Counted from the stretch's first letter, positions 1-14,800 are shown. The stretch is 64,000 nt of DNA from Trileptium ribeirensis (GCA_030248225.1 JASANE010007451.1:18930-82929); one strand, 5' to 3'. The notes: generated from the letters alone by a model not told the origin. Numbers and translations are program-made.

Positions 1-981
1 CATGTTTTATCATACAACGAGCGCCTGTCAGGTTATCAAGTGCACTGAATCCGGTGGATTTGTTAAGTGTCGTTTGACCATGTTATGGTGGTTAAAGGGT
101 TTTACGGTCGGCCAACCCGATTTTCAAAATATAGTGCGTTTTAATTTGTTTGATTATGTGTTACGTGCATGACATCTAGAATAACCTACATAAGTTTCTA
201 GGACGAATACTTTATGCCTTTTCAGAGGTTTCCAATGGATATAGGGTAAGTGAATACTGATTTCGAGAATATAATTTGTCTCAATTGGTTTTGTCTAAGT
301 GTCTATAAACGATCTATGTATAGGTTGTTGGTGCAACGAATACGTTGGTTCGGTTAACTAGAGACCCAGCAAAAGTATCTATGTGTTTGCAGTTGTTTTC
401 AATGCGTTTAGGGTCGACAAGCTGTTAGGGTTTTCTGTGGGTCTGGGTTGCCTAGGATTTAGGGTGGTATATACAAGAAACGCAGTCTGTTACACGTGAT
501 TATATACGATGACAACATAAACAATAACATGGTTGCATCATTTCACCATCGCATGCGAGATAATAATATTTAGAATGGAGAACGAGAGCTTATATAGAAT
601 CGGCCTATTTTGCTCCGGTGATTGTTTCTTTTGTTGAAAAAGCTTGACCCAGTTATAACGTGTCCGCTTTCCCCATAAACAATTTTGTCGTCTGGACCGC
701 TGAATGGCCACCGAAATATCAGTTTCATTTACGTTATTCGTAACATATCTTTCGCAAAGTTGAAAAAAGAATAAATTTTCTTTACTGAATTTCGGAAAAA
801 TAGGGCTTTTAAAATAACCAGGTATTCGTCTCGCAAAGCCAAAAGAAAAATATATGCTGCTACCATACCTGTACAACCAAACCCTGGGAACGTGATTCTT
901 TGGAATGGCTATATTTGCAGCTCTAAAAATGCTTAACACATCTTTCCAATAATCGTAGCTGTTTTCAATAAATAATGGTTG
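1..981. repeat. Interspersed repeat family R1, copy a (3' part)
   Basis: Aligns along its length with 2497-3480: CGAATACTTTATGCCTTTTC, GGTCGACAAGCTGTTAGGGT, ATCGTAGCTGTTTTCAATAA and so on. A minus-strand open frame (538-939) sharing ERYVTNNVNETDISVAIQRS with the frame at 3070-3360 reflects the shared DNA. No known transposon protein is seen. Confidence 0.8.
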
Positions 982-1047
982 TTACCCAAATAACCTGGAT
1001 CAAAGTCAACAGATGTTTTGGTTTTCCCATGGCTTCCAGGTCGAGGT

Positions 1048-1235
1048 CTCTCAAATAGTGATATTTTATAGACAGGACAAATATGTAGACTTAAGCGAGG
1101 TCAAGCGATACTTGAATGTATCAAATGCTAAAGTTAACATTTTTATAATTAAGGGTTCTCTATTTGCCAGGTGTTGAAATTTTAACCGTTTGTATTTCGT
1201 TGCGTACGGTGCTGTTGGTTGGTAGTTTACAGTAA
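1048..1235. repeat. Repeat R2, copy a
   Basis: Matches 8672-8853: TCAAATAGYGATATTTTAT, GACAGGACAAATATGTAGA, ATAATTAAGGGTTCTCTAT, ACGGTGCTGTTGGT. Diverged by many substitutions. It lies upstream of R1 copy b here but downstream of copy d at 8672. Confidence 0.75.
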
Positions 1236-1544
1236 TTTGTTTGATCTTCTAAGCCGGAACTAGGGCGCCGAAAAGTCCCAAATTGCGGAAGACACTCAGA
1301 TGTCAAAGGCCTTCTCGCAAAAAACACAAAATTTGTCCAGGCACTCAGTGCATAAAAAGAAGTGTATAGCACTAAAAACAACCGTAATACAACCAGTTAC
1401 GAGTTCAACATTTTTAAATATTCAACGGTTATTCTCTCCAGCAGGTGCGGAGGTGATGCAGCACTCTCACATTTTATGATTTTTTCGATTCTTTCTTGCA
1501 GTCTAGTGTTTGAATTTGTTTCCAAAAAATTATTTTTCTTTCTT

Positions 1545-3480
1545 TCAGAAAATGAAATATAAACCAGAGGCATGGCCTTACCATTGTTTGAAGAAAGCCA
1601 CTCACATACTAGCTCCGGCTATAAAACACTTCACGTTTAGGCTTATGATAAGAGCTTGGGCCAGTCAGATAGCGACGGTGTATATGCATGTTGAACTTGT
1701 CCAGCCTCGGGTTATTTCTGAGCACATATTAACTGCGACCTCCCAGATTACTGAGGGTCGCATTTCATAAAAACTAGTCTGCCGCCATAAATGAGCCAAC
1801 AAGGTGATGTATGAAGTCACCACATCGGGCCGCTACGAAGAAGAATAAGTTAAACCTTTAATACAATCATAATGTACAATTGAAAAAAGGCGACAAAGCA
1901 GATTTTAGGATGAAATGAATATAGATGTTCCTAAATATCAACTTTACCACGTTTCGTCGCTTACGTAAAATATGAAAAATTATTGATCAAACTCAACTGA
2001 TTAATTTTTCTTATTTCTGGTATAAACTTAAAAATGATCAAGCCGCTGCAAGGGTTGGAATCTTGAATATTAAACTTCAATGCAAATATAATTTCTCTGA
2101 ATTTATTTGAACGTGAATTTGGCAACTTTCAGTTTAATTAAAACGGAGCGAGCAGATTGAGCAGAGTTTCCACTTAAGGAACTAGAGGAAAAATCGTGAA
2201 AATTTGTTTTTGTCAATTTCCGCCGCGAGTAACTCATTCCTGGGCCAATATGACAAGCACATTTTTAAGCGTTCTTTGCCTAATCTGGCCACGCTTTTAC
2301 CAGGCTTGCGCAGCCCATATCTCGCGACACAGGCTTCGAGTTTAAAAATGTAGACGGAGAATCAGCTCATCGATAACTACAATGTTGTTGAGAATCACGT
2401 TTTGCGGGACCACACCATAGACCGCTTTGGGTTCGAATATGTCTCGTCGACCGTTCGCCAGAAATAGCGTTTTTTTGTAATTTCGATATGTATATGCGTG
2501 TTTTACCATACAGCTAGTGTCTGTAGGTCATCTAGTCCGCTGAATACAGTGAATTTGTTAAATCGAGCTTGATCATATCATGGTGTTTAAAGGGTTTTAC
2601 GGTCGACCAAACCGATTTTCAAAATATAGTGCCTTTTCGTTTGTTTGATTATATGTTACGTACATGACATCTACAATAAGCTACATAGCTTACAAGGACG
2701 AATATTTTATGCCTTTTCAGAGGTTTTCAATGGATATAGAATCAGTGAATACCGATTTCGAGAACATAACTTGTCTTCAGTGGTTTTGTCTAGGGCTCCA
2801 TAATCGGTCTATGTATAGGTTGTTGGTGCTACGGATACGTTGGTTTGGTTAACTAGAGACCTAGCACGAAAATTTTATGTGTTTGCAATTGTTTTGGTTG
2901 AATTTAGGGTCGACAAGCTGTTAGGGTTTTCTGTGGGTCAGGGTTCTACAGGATTTAGGGTGGTATATACATGAAATGCAGCCTGTTACACGTGATTATA
3001 CAAGATGACAACATCAACAATAACATGCTTGCTCCATTTCACCATCGCATGCGAAATAATATTTAAAATTTAGAACGAGAGTTTATATAGAATCGGCCAA
3101 TTTTGCTGCGGTGATTGTTTCTTTTCTTGGAAAAGCTTGAACCAGTTATAACGTGTCCGCTTTCCCCATAAACAATTTTGTCGTCTGGACCGCTGAATGG
3201 CCACCGAAATATCAGTTTCATTTACGTTATTCGTAACATATCTTTCGCAAAGTTGGAAAAAGAATAAATTTTCTTTACTGAATTTCGGAAAAATAGGGCT
3301 TTTAAAAATAATCTGGTCTTCGTCTCGCAAAGCCAAAAGAAAAACATATGCTGCTACCATACCTGTGCAACCAAACCTCGGGAACGTGATACTTTGGAAT
3401 GGCTATATTTGCAGCTGTAAAAATGTTTAACACATCTTTCTAATGATCGTAGCTGTTTTCAATAAATAATGGTTGTTACT
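1545..3480. repeat. Repeat family R1, copy b (longest)
   Basis: The most complete member, about 1.9 kb. Its left half (ACTGCGACCTCCCAGATTAC, GTTTTTGTCAATTTCCGCCG, CTCGCGACACAGGCTTC) matches copies c (5340-6560) and d (7720-8635); its right half matches copies a and c. No inverted or direct terminal repeats located, no protein recognised. Confidence 0.8.
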
Positions 3481-5330
3481 AATCTACATGTTACATATCT
3501 ACTAATCTACTTGTTACATATCTAATAATATTTTACTAGCTGCAGGTGGAGTTTTCCGTATTTTACCTGTAACATCGTTATATTCACCAATAAGTCAACT
3601 ATAAATATATAATGCCGTTTTGTGCTTTTGTTATTATTGAAAATCAAGAATTAAAATAGTATTCATTTTGTAAAGAATTGTATTGAATTATTTGAATGGC
3701 TGACTGTCACCATACTGCTGTCGGTCGCTGTCACTCGTGCTTGTATTAGGGTATGACTGAGTTACATTTGTCAAAATCATTAAAACGAGAACAACACAAA
3801 ACCATATTCTAATTCGTAAATTATGACTTGAAATCGATGTAACAAACGAGTTTTTTAGAATTAAAAAATCATTAGTTGTATACATTTTTACTCTATCCTA
3901 ATTTATTATATCCATTCAACCTACAAACTTAATTATATACATATAAATGTCTTAAACGTTGTATTTATACATGAGTTAGTTATATATTAAAAAACGAATA
4001 AATATATGCATGCAATTAGTGTTGGGCATCAGTTAGAAATGCCATCGGCCGGCCATTTAAACAAGAATTGAAGGTTATCGCGGCCGTCGGCAATCAATTT
4101 TCTTCCGCTAAACGGTCGCGAAAGCCATTGGTCAGCAGTTGTCAGCCGTCGTTGGGCCGGCCAACTATGGGTTTGCTGCTGTAAACCAAATGAATTTCAA
4201 ACCAGAGTACTGGAACATTTTGATGATTGTGTGTAAACGCCAATACCGATATGCAAAGAATTTTGTACCGTCTAGTACCGTATAGCCTGCCTAAGCGTAG
4301 TATTCGGCACTGTCGCCAATTAATTTTACGGCTTGAAAAACTTTCGCATGAAAATTGATCAAATTTTCAAACAAATGCTGAAGAAGCATTTGCGAACATT
4401 AATTTCATATCGTAATAAGAAAAACTTCTTGGCTGTCAAATTTTATAAAGATTTTTTCAACATTGCAAGAAACTAAGATTCGATAAAATACCAACCCCTA
4501 ACATGTGTTTAAGCTTACATAACACATTAAGTATATATGGCATAACAATGCCGCAATTATGTACTTCCTTGGGATGTTGCTGCATGGCAGCCAAATCTCT
4601 TAATAGAACTTGCGCAATACGTATCAAAACCATGGTTTTCATTTGCTGCATTACTTAATTTTAACAGCACAGCAACACAATTTCCGTGAAGCCAAGAATA
4701 AGCCATCTCAGCATAAAACACAGGTGATATATTCTACCCGCACTGTGGTAATTATCAAAGAAAATTGAAGGAAACAATAATATTACATATGGAACCGTGG
4801 CAAGCTGCAAGATGATCTGTGCCACGCCTGAGAGAAATTGAAGTGAAAGAGAAGAATATGGTCGGGTTAGCAACATGAACATGTATGAATGTTCATTCGA
4901 ACTGCACAACAATAGTTACAAAAACTACATACATAGGTGCCACCCGGTAAATTGGCTCCAAATACGTATATACTTTTGTCATTATACATTCGCATCAAAT
5001 ACAGTTACAATTATATATAATTACATCATATGAACAGTTTATATATATAGTTCAACGATAAAATCCTCAATAAATGGTTTTCTTTATCATCCATGGCATT
5101 TATTTTGTCTATTAAATAGCTTGGTACATTGTCTATAACCACCCTCACTAAAACATTAATACCGAGACATGTGTGTGCGATCTTGCTGTCGTCAAGCAAG
5201 CCATTGTCATTCGGGTCTTACAATGCCACGATGACTCACTGAAAATAGACTACTACCATTCATACGACACAGTCCCGTTGATATCTACACAAACGTACTC
5301 GTTCGCCCGTCTTAAACCGAAGATTACCCT
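3481..5330. other. No gene recognised
   Basis: AT-rich sequence between R1 copies. Short frames (3688-3885 minus, with a hydrophobic middle; 4457-4651 and 4661-4912 minus) show no known domain. GGCCGGCC (4048) and repeated GTCGGCAATCA-like words are the only local oddities. Confidence 0.4.
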
Positions 5331-5339
5331 TTCGAAACG

Positions 5340-6560
5340 CCTATTAACTGCGACCTCCCAGATCACTGAGGGTCGCATTTCAATAAAACTTATCTGCCGC
5401 CACAGATGAGCCAATATGGTGATGGTTGGAGTCACCACATCGAGCTGCTGGTAAGCAGAGATTAAATAACCAACCTTTAATAAATAATACCAATTTGTAC
5501 TATTGCAAAAGGCGGCAAAGCACGCTTTTTAAAACAATGCTTATAGGCGTTCCTAAATATCAACTTTACTGGGTTTCCTCACTTCGTAAAATTTATAAAA
5601 ATTCTGATTGAACTGAACCGCTATTATTAATTCGTTTTATTTCTCGTATAAAACTAAAATAATCAAGCCGTTGCCAGGGTTTAAATCCTGAATGTAGCTT
5701 TAATATGCAAAAACCATTTTTCTGAATTTCCTTGAAGAACGTAGATTTGATAGATTTCAGGTTAATTAAAAGAGAACGAGCAGATCGAGCGGAGTTTCCA
5801 CTGAAGGTTCTAGAGGAAAAAGCGCAAAAATTTGTTTTTGCCGATTTCCGCTGCTCGTAACTCTTTCCTAGGTCAAAATGACAAGCACATTCTTAAAGGT
5901 ACTTTGTCTAATCTTGCAACACTGGCACCAAACTTCCACAGCTTATATCTCGCGACACAGGCTTCTCATTTAAAAGTCAGACGGATAATCAACTCACCAA
6001 GATCTACCGCGTTGTATAAAATGACGTTTTGCGGGATCACTCCCTGGGTCGCTTTGGGTCTGAATATGGCTCGTCGACTGTTCGCCAAAAATAACGATTT
6101 TTCAATTTTCGGTATGTTATATTGCGTTTTACCTTACAACGTGTGTCTATTAGGATATCAAGTACGCTGGACGCTGTGATTTTGTTAAGTTTAGCTTGAC
6201 TATGTTATTCTTTTTCCTCGCATTTCAAGGAATTTTGCGGTCGACGAACCCGATGCCGATTTGTAATCCCTTTTCATTTGTTTACTTATATATGTGCTAC
6301 GTGCAGGAAATCAAGAATGGTCTATAAAGAATTTCCGGAGCAACGAATAAAATTATTACGTTATTTAGATTCTAGTACAAATATTTAATGCCTATTCAAA
6401 TGTTTTCAATGGATTTAAGGTCAGTGAACACGATTTCTAGAACATAATTTGTATTCAGTGATTTGGTTTCAGACTCCAATAGTCTATGTATGGGTTGTTT
6501 GTACAACAGATACAATGGTTTAACTTATTAGAGACCAGCACGAAAACTTCACATTTAGGT
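5340..6560. repeat. Repeat family R1, copy c
   Basis: Begins ATTAACTGCGACCTCCCAGA, as in copies b and d, and runs through GTTTTACCTTACAACGTGTG to GAGACCAGCACGAAAACTTC. Diverged by substitutions and small indels. Confidence 0.75.
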
Positions 6561-7715
6561 AAGCTAGACTTGCGCAACACGAAGCAGCTTTTAAAAAAGG
6601 AGCCTTGGAGACACGCTCAGTCGGATGCGTAACCTGAAAATCTCAATCGTTTAATATGGACTCGGATTTACAGCATAATAAACACATAAATTATAAGCCA
6701 AATATGACAACAATACTGCAGAAAATGATTACAAGTTGGTTACAATATTTACGACTAATTATATATCAAATGTTTAATTCCCTCGTTATACAGCAGTAAA
6801 CGAGTGGACAACGGCTTTCGTTAACTGAAAAAAGTCTTAACGGCCGTCGTTCGAGCAAATTGTCAAACTACGGAAGAGCAGCGTGATAACAGGGCTACCA
6901 TCAGGATCGGGTTCAACCGGACTAAGTGACGAGCCTAAGAAATATTGAAGGAAACACGAAAGAAGAAATATTCAGATTCGAAGTCAACTCCTACAACTAT
7001 GTCAACTACGAAAAGCTCCCCATTATTCCGTTTTGGAAAACGTTTTCAGGCAAGACCAATCTCGGCTCTATAGCATCCCAGAGGCATTTGAACTAAATGA
7101 AACACCAAATTGTCAAGATATGACCGTGAACGTCTAATTGAGCAAACCTCAATTCAGAGAGAATCCAGATAAAGCAATTCTCAATAAGCAAAGTCCGCAT
7201 TAATCATGCGCCACACAACAGTGGAATTTATAACAACTCTGTTACAGTCATTTGCGACAATTGTTTGACCAATGGACAGATTTCGTCTTCTGATGTCTCT
7301 GATGGCATTTTCATGAAACATGTATGGATAGTCGCACTTTTTTCCAAATATTACGGGTGCAGATACATTAATTACCGCTGGGTAAACTCAAATATTAGTT
7401 CAGCAAAAAAGCAGGGTTGACCCTCTAGGTCGCCAATTCAAAGACAGATATATCCGCGTAATGTTCTATGTTATAAGTAAGGTTTAACAATTATCATTAA
7501 CAGATTTCGACAGATACCACTACTACCAAGATACAAAGTCAAACAGGACATATTACAGACCAATAGTTGCAAACGTTTTCGCTAAACCTACATGAAATTG
7601 GTTAATATAGCGTCGCTGCGGGGGTGACGCATCGCCCTGTCATTTACTGATTTTTTTCAATTTGCTTATAGCGGACTAGTATTTGACTGTTACTCCTGGG
7701 AAATATTTGAGTATT
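6561..7715. other. No gene recognised
   Basis: No open frame of note, no repeat found. Between R1 copies c and d. Confidence 0.4.
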
Positions 7716-7719
7716 TCTT

Positions 7720-8635
7720 TCAGAACATGAAATACGTGAATAAGCGGTATCGCCGTACCATTATTTTTAAACCCACTCACATACTAGCTCTGGGCCTGGA
7801 ATACTTCAACTTTAGGCTTATGATAAGACTTTCTACCAGTCACTTTTCTGCGGTGTATATGCATGGATTAACTTGTACACCATCGGGCCCTTTCTAACCA
7901 CATATTAACTGCGACCTCCCAGATCACTGAGGGTCGCATTTCATAAAAACGTATCCTGCCGCCATAAATGTGCCGATATGGCGATGTATGGAGTCAACAT
8001 ATCGGGACGCTACTAAGCAGAATAAGTTAACCATCCTTTAATACAATCATCATAATGTACAATTGCAAAAAGGCGACGAAACAGATTTTATGCCGCAATA
8101 CATATACAAGTTCCTAAATATCACCGTTACCACGTTTCGTCGATTACGAAAATATTAAAAATTATTGATCAAACTCAACCGCTCTAACTCGTCTTTATTT
8201 CTGGTATAAACTAAAATTAATCTAGCCGCTAGAACGGTTGAAATCTTTGATAAACTTTAATGCAAAAATCATTATTTCGAATTTCTTTGAAGGTGCATTT
8301 GACAGATTTTAGTTTAATTATAATTGAGTGAGCAGATCGAGCGGAGTTTCCACTGAAGATACTTGAGGGAAAATTGTGAAAATTTGTTTTTGTCAATTTC
8401 CCCCGCGAGTAACTCCTTCCTGGGTCAAAATAACAAGCATATTTTAAGAGTTTTTTCCTAATCTGGCCACGCTGGTACCAGACTTCTACCGCCCATATCA
8501 CGCGACACAGTTTAAAAACATAGACGGAGAATCAGCTCATCGAGATCTACTACGTTGTTGAGAATCACGTTTTGTTGGATCACACCATGGACCGCTCTGG
8601 GTTCGAATATTGCTCCTGAACCGTTCGATTGAGCC
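7720..8635. repeat. Repeat family R1, copy d
   Basis: Matches the left half of copy b from TTCTTTCAGAACATGAAATA through ATATTAACTGCGACCTCCCA to GTTCGAATATTGCTCC, then breaks off and is followed by R2 copy b (8672-8853). Confidence 0.75.
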
Positions 8636-8671
8636 AAAGAAGGCCCAAAACCCCAAACACCCCCCGTCCCT

Positions 8672-8853
8672 CAAATAGCGATATTTTATGGACAGGACAA
8701 ATATGTAGAGTTAAGCGAGGACTAGTGACTCTTGAATGTGCCAAATGCGAAAGTTCACATTTTTTATAATTAAGGGTTCTCTATCCACCAAGCGTTGAAA
8801 TCTTAAACGTTTGTATTTCGCCGTGTACGGTGCTGTTGGTAGGTACTTTATAG
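8672..8853. repeat. Repeat R2, copy b
   Basis: See R2 copy a (1048-1235). Immediately follows R1 copy d after a C-rich 35-bp joint. Confidence 0.75.
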
Positions 8854-8869
8854 TAGGGATGTGTCGTTG

Positions 8870-11800
8870 TTTAGCCCCGGCCCCGAGTCTGGGGCGACAA
8901 ATTTAGCGGTCCATGATAAAGGTAAAATTTAGGTGCCGGGGCTACTGTTAGAACTCTTAGGATTTAAATACCTTAAGCTATTGATTATTTGGCACACCAC
9001 AGGATTCAAAATTAAAGATTCCCGTAATGCAAAAGTAAACTTAAGATGCACCCCCAACCATCCTCTTTTGACACCATATACAAAACGTTGTTAGCGAACA
9101 AAACTCGGATTGCAATAGCCTTATCCAATTTCGATATTTTTCTGTTCCATAACGCCATTAGCGAATGCAATTCGGCCCCTGTACTTTAACACCAATGTGT
9201 TCGCGAACATTTTCAAATTATAATGTATGAAATATGAAACGGACTAATTTCTGTTCTTTAACTCAAAAATGAAATTTGTGTTCAGTGAACAACTGAATGG
9301 CAATCGTTTTTGTCAAAAGAGGATGGTAAGGGGTGCAGCTTAAGTTTACTCGTGCATAATTCTACATTTGGGTCATGTTAGCAGGCTCCTTTTAAACGAT
9401 CACATATGGGAAGCGGCTTGGGCCACGTGTACACAGGTTGTCGGTTTGATGCGCACGTCATCGAGCAATAAGAATAAAAATCGAGTGGCTTTTACAAAAC
9501 GCCATATTTACAGCCTGACTGAACATTTATGTTATTCATGGCGGCTGAATTTAAAGACTAAAAATAAGCTTACCGACACTGAATGCAAAGGTGGACAATA
9601 TTTTTAACGAAAAGTATTGTACTTGTTCCATGCTTGAGATACTGTAACATGGAAATGTGCTGCGCCCCCAACCACAAAATGAGCTCATTCCCGCCATCGG
9701 TTCCCCCTTTGGGACGTCTAAAGACGCCCTGCCAGGATATCTGAAAAGCTGTCAGATAGGAATGTTTGGCTTTATCTTATAAGCCGACATGTAAACGTGC
9801 AATGTTTGCACGTTTGCCCATGGATTCGTTAGTAAGATTTAGCCCCCAGAAGGACTCTGAGGAGGCTTACGTGGGTCATGGATGGGGACGCTAACTCGTT
9901 GAACAATAGAAACTTGGCCTTAAATCGACGAGTTAGCCAACGAGAATTTGATGAATGAGGACATGAAGACTGGACTGACACAAAACGAGGACAAATTCCC
10001 AGCTTACTATAAGCAGTCCATAGGTAGGAGTTGACTTTCGAACTTGAAATTTGACGGGTGATCCAACCCTTTTCGTGGGACAGTTGGGAATAACGAATGA
10101 TTAAAGTTAAGTAAGGGATTTATAAGATTTGAGTGATGAATCTTGGATAAGTTTTTGACATAAATTTAAAAATGACAATGGGATAGGGTTCAAAATTTTA
10201 TTCGAATTTGAGTTAAGTTCGCAGATGTTCGACCTCCGAGTATTCGGAGGGTTCAAGTTTGATCTCGGCGATTTCGATTGAAGCGGACTCTCTCTAAAGG
10301 GACCCAGGGTTTACGATAGCTGTCAAAAATAAAATTTGGGGAATTTTTCGATTGGGTGCCCGGGTTTGAACTTGAAAAAGTGGGCGTCAAAAGATCATCG
10401 ACGATTGGATGGCGACAAAATTGTCATCCTTCAATATAGGCGAGAATTTTGAGGCGACGACTACCGCGTCGACTCTTGGAACTTCGACTTAGGCAGCGCG
10501 GAGTTCGGTCGATTTTACTGACCGGCTCCGACGCTAGAGTGTCATCGCGTTGGTTTCGCAATTTGTCTTACTTTTCCGTGCTTTTCCTTCGATTTGCGTT
10601 TGGAATGGGATTCGACCGATGGAGGACCCGCGTAGACATCTTCCGTCTCGCGGAAGGGGACTGGCAATTGCTGTCCCGGACCAAATCTTGTAAGTCAGGA
10701 GGAGAATCAAGGACATTGGGGTTTATTTTCCCCAGAAGTAAATGTAACAGATCATAGAAAGTTTCGTTCGTTGTAGCAGCATTTCTCACGGTCGATTGAA
10801 CTGACGCCCGTCGGTGGACGTCTCGTTTTTCACGCTGATTCGCTACGTTTTTGCACAATTCTTTGCCAAACCTCCTATAGTCGAGTTCCGTTTTGGGCAT
10901 GTTGAATGATTGCACGGGGGTATTAGGTTGTGAACACAAAAGTCGAAGTCCTTCTGATTCCCTGTGTTCGTAGGTAGGGCAAATCAAAATGGACGCTTCT
11001 CATCCATGTTTTACATGATCTGTTGCTTGTGAGTTAGGGTAGTTGAATTTTCCTGAGCTGACCCCGGTAAAATTTCCCAACGATTTGTAGGGACAGGCTT
11101 GCTTGTTCATGTTTATGGTTTACGAATTCGCAGCTTAGTGGACCGTTCGATGCTCATGCCGCTGCTTGAGCCCGGACTGACGTAGCAGTTAGGGACAGGG
11201 CGCTAGCCCCTGTCGGGCTTTAGAAAGCCCCAAAATTTCATTTATCAGGACGAACTAAGAAAATTTGCGAACACAGAAGACTGAACAAATTTTTAAGAAC
11301 TCCAGCTTGAGCATAAGGTATTAGTACTCCGCAAGGAGCGATTTTTATATACTGGCTTCTCACACTTTTGCCCGTATTCGATTTGTTCATTAGTAACACG
11401 GTTATTATTAGCATGGCATAGGGGTCATTCCTCGGCTCACTCGAGTCCCCGACAGCCCCCTATGACACCTTTTGCCAAGAGCTCATAAGCGATGCGGCTT
11501 TACAATGTTTCCTTCAAAACCGTCTCGATTGGACTATTAGGTTTACTACAGTTCATTACAAAACGCTCCCGCGGTTAAGCATGGTGGAAACCCATAGGAA
11601 ATCACTCTCTGCTAAAACGAACGGACGGCACGACCAAAGGTCATAACCGGCTGCGCTTAGATCTTTAAAGGCACGTCATATTACCCCATGCTTAAAATAA
11701 GATTACGATACCCTAATTCTAAGAAAGAAAAATCGCGTCCCCTCGCGAATCGTTTTGTCCCCAACTCGAGCGAGTGCAAAACCCCGTTTTCTTTTTAGAG

Positions 11801-14800
11801 CGACTTGATCGCTGAGTTTAGCAGTTCTTTTAATTTTTATCTGGTTGCCCGTTAGGCTATGTACTATGTAGGACACAGATTTAGTTTTCCACAGTTTTTG
11901 CGTTTGCCTTTTGTCATTGCCAGTTCTGAGATTCGATCCTGCACAGGGAAATTAAGCCCGCTGCAGAGTTTTCAGTATTAACCACTCGACTATCGAGTTC
12001 TGATAAATTTCATTAAAATTTTTGTGATAACTCGACTGCACAACTGCAATAGTGCAGTCGCGACACTGTACAATTTTGATGCGTGCAGTGTAATAAGGTC
12101 TTAGGATGAGTTAGATAGAGAGGACAGAAAAGAGAACAACTAAGAAAACAAAGGAAGAAAAAGTAAGGGACCAACCAAAAGAAACCCCAAAAGAAAATAC
12201 CAACCCATCTCCGGGCGCAACGAGTCCCCGTTGTGGGTCGGGCGCGATATTCCGTCAGAACAGTAAAAAGGGCGACATTGGTCGCCCAGAAAATCGCCAA
12301 AGACAGAACAATGCTCACGCCCTCCCTCCTATTTAGGCTGCTGAAAAATAACTAGGGGCGACCCTTCAAGGTGATTAAAACTGCGTCCCCTGCCAATATA
12401 ACGTGGTTCAACTGATACCCCACCACCAAAATCAACCGTATTGCCACACGCCTACCATTTACGGAGTTTTAGGACAGGGGAAAAATCTCAGTTCCCGTTT
12501 GGACTGCTGGAGACACTGAGTGAACGTGATTATCAATTAGTGTAAGATCTTCCTTAAGGGCAAAACGTGGTGAGAGACTCGGTAGGGACGGTAGGCAGGA
12601 TTTGTAGGGTCAAGAATGTACACCGGACGGAATTATTATACTCCGATCTAACATAGTGGTATCTTGCCTACACCATGGTTATTGTTATTGTTCGCTCGCT
12701 TGTACTATGACTGCGCAACTATCCATAGCCAAGCACTGAACTGTACCATAGTCGATTTGATTAATATAACCATGTTCAGATCTGTACCCATGAAGTGATG
12801 TTCTCGCTGTACTATGATTTGCGCCCTTTCCTATGAAGAAAACTCAGTTGTGTACCCTAACCCGCGTAGCTGCAATCGTATGCCGCCGACCTTTCGTACA
12901 TTCGGTATTCGAACGGCCCATTTAGCTTCCGTTGTCATCGCTCGGCAGACCTACGTCGAACCTAGAACGTCGCACGAGCTTTTCTTCCCCACATTCTTCC
13001 TTCAACACGCATAGCGCCGCGCGCCGTTGAGAGCGAATTTCGAAGCACGCCAGAACGCATTACCTGAGCTATAGCTGACCTAGTTAACGACCCACGTTGA
13101 ACGCCTCGGGTATAGATTTTGACTCGGTATTACCGGGAACGTCGTCGCTCGTGCTGCCCCTTCCCCTTCTAGAAATAGATAAGGGAACAAATGACTGGAG
13201 TGATAGAGTGTTATCGTCGTAATCGTATTGTCTCGTGCATGACCCTGTTTGCCCATTATTAATTGATGCTGTATATAACCCTAAATAAAATCGTGAAAAT
13301 CATTCGATGTGTCCCGCGTTATTGATATCGTAGCGTCATCAGTGCGTCCGAATGGACGGGCCAACCCCGCGAGCCACGGCTTGACGACGGGAATATTCCA
13401 AGCCCTGACATGTGCGGTTCGCCACCAGTGTTTATATACGACAAGGACGGAATTATAGCATAGAGTGGTCCACCAAATTGTCAATCGAGTTCACTCCCAA
13501 AAAACTGTTACACTCTAACATAGGATAAATATTTACTAGATAAACCACCGTATCACATACGAACATAATCAAATTATCACGTTGCGAACTAGGTAGTCCG
13601 ACGCTAAAATCTCAGGGTTTTGTCGGAACCCTGTGGGGGCCACATGGCTACAAACGGATAAAGTAAAGTGTTCTACAGGGAATAAACCAAAGTGAACTCG
13701 AAATTCATCTAGTAAACCTAAAATTATCACGCATTTTCCCTTTAAATTAAGTCAGACAAAACAACTTCCGTTAGAATAGCATAGGGAATATCGGTTTGAC
13801 ATTATGACCTGTGAGCAGGTTTCGGTGTGAACCTCCCTGGGGGCCTCAGCAATTATACCACAATACTAGACACGTGCGCAACCAATCGGGGGGGGGGGTC
13901 CGAACACACCTCGTAAAGCGCTCCTGCGGCCTGCTAAGCTCCATAGCTTCTTGGCTCTGACCAGGAAAAGTGGCTAAATTGTAAAACTTGACGTCCACCC
14001 TTGAGGTTATGATAGCCGGGCTCGCATGAGCATGGTGCTAGGAAGTTGCGCCATGCAGCTGCGTCCCGTTATTACAGATATACATTGTATATCGTAATAT
14101 TTTCTATATATAACGTACAGCTATTTGAACAATTTAAAATTTTTGTAATAAGTGGGCCTGCATCTTGCAACAAAAAAACGTCAGATAACTATGGAACCCG
14201 GGATTTGAAGAAGTCTGCTCTGCGTGATAAAACCATATTTATCTTCTAAACAATTTCATGCTGAAGTCCCTATTTCTAACGTTTGGACCGCTTAATTATC
14301 AAGGGGTTTGCCGCCTCACAATTCCTGATCAAAGTACTGGTAATAATAGCCGAAATTACGGCGGGCCACCTGAAATAGGGCTCGCAAATTGACGTCAGAA
14401 ATGCAGAAAATTAATTTATGATTCAATTGAGCCGGTTTGCGGCTGTGCTAGGCCAAGAGGATAGATAAAGTTTCGGGACTTGGAGCGATTTTCTACTTAT
14501 CTTGCGAAAATTTACACGTCTCGTACGCGGGACAGAGTCGAACGCAGTGGTATAGAGCTTCAGGGAAGAGGTTCACCGCTTCGCCAGAAAGGTGTCAGAT
14601 GCCTCATGGTGAGTGGCCTCCCACTCCAGTTATGTGCATTTATGTTTATTATTTACGTACTAGGGAAGCCAAAAGGCAACTGTGGTAAATTAGGGGCACC
14701 ACCTAGAAAATCCTGCCTCATCTCCGCCACCTGTAGAGAGGCTTGTCGCCTTTAATTTTGAACATTAGTTCGTTGGAATTTTTATGAACTATGCTAATCT

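Noticed and set aside
538..939. 133-codon minus-strand frame resembling the one at 3070-3360
   Set aside because: The resemblance is due to the shared R1 repeat DNA; no known domain, and the two frames start and end differently.
10449..10987. Overlapping 102-codon (plus) and 139-codon (minus) frames
   Set aside because: They shadow each other and neither has a recognisable motif. Kept only in the note on the unrecognised region.
12013..12318. 101-codon minus-strand frame with a hydrophobic, Phe-rich middle
   Set aside because: The hydrophobicity comes from an A-rich plus strand read in reverse (Phe/Leu codons); not convincing as a membrane protein.
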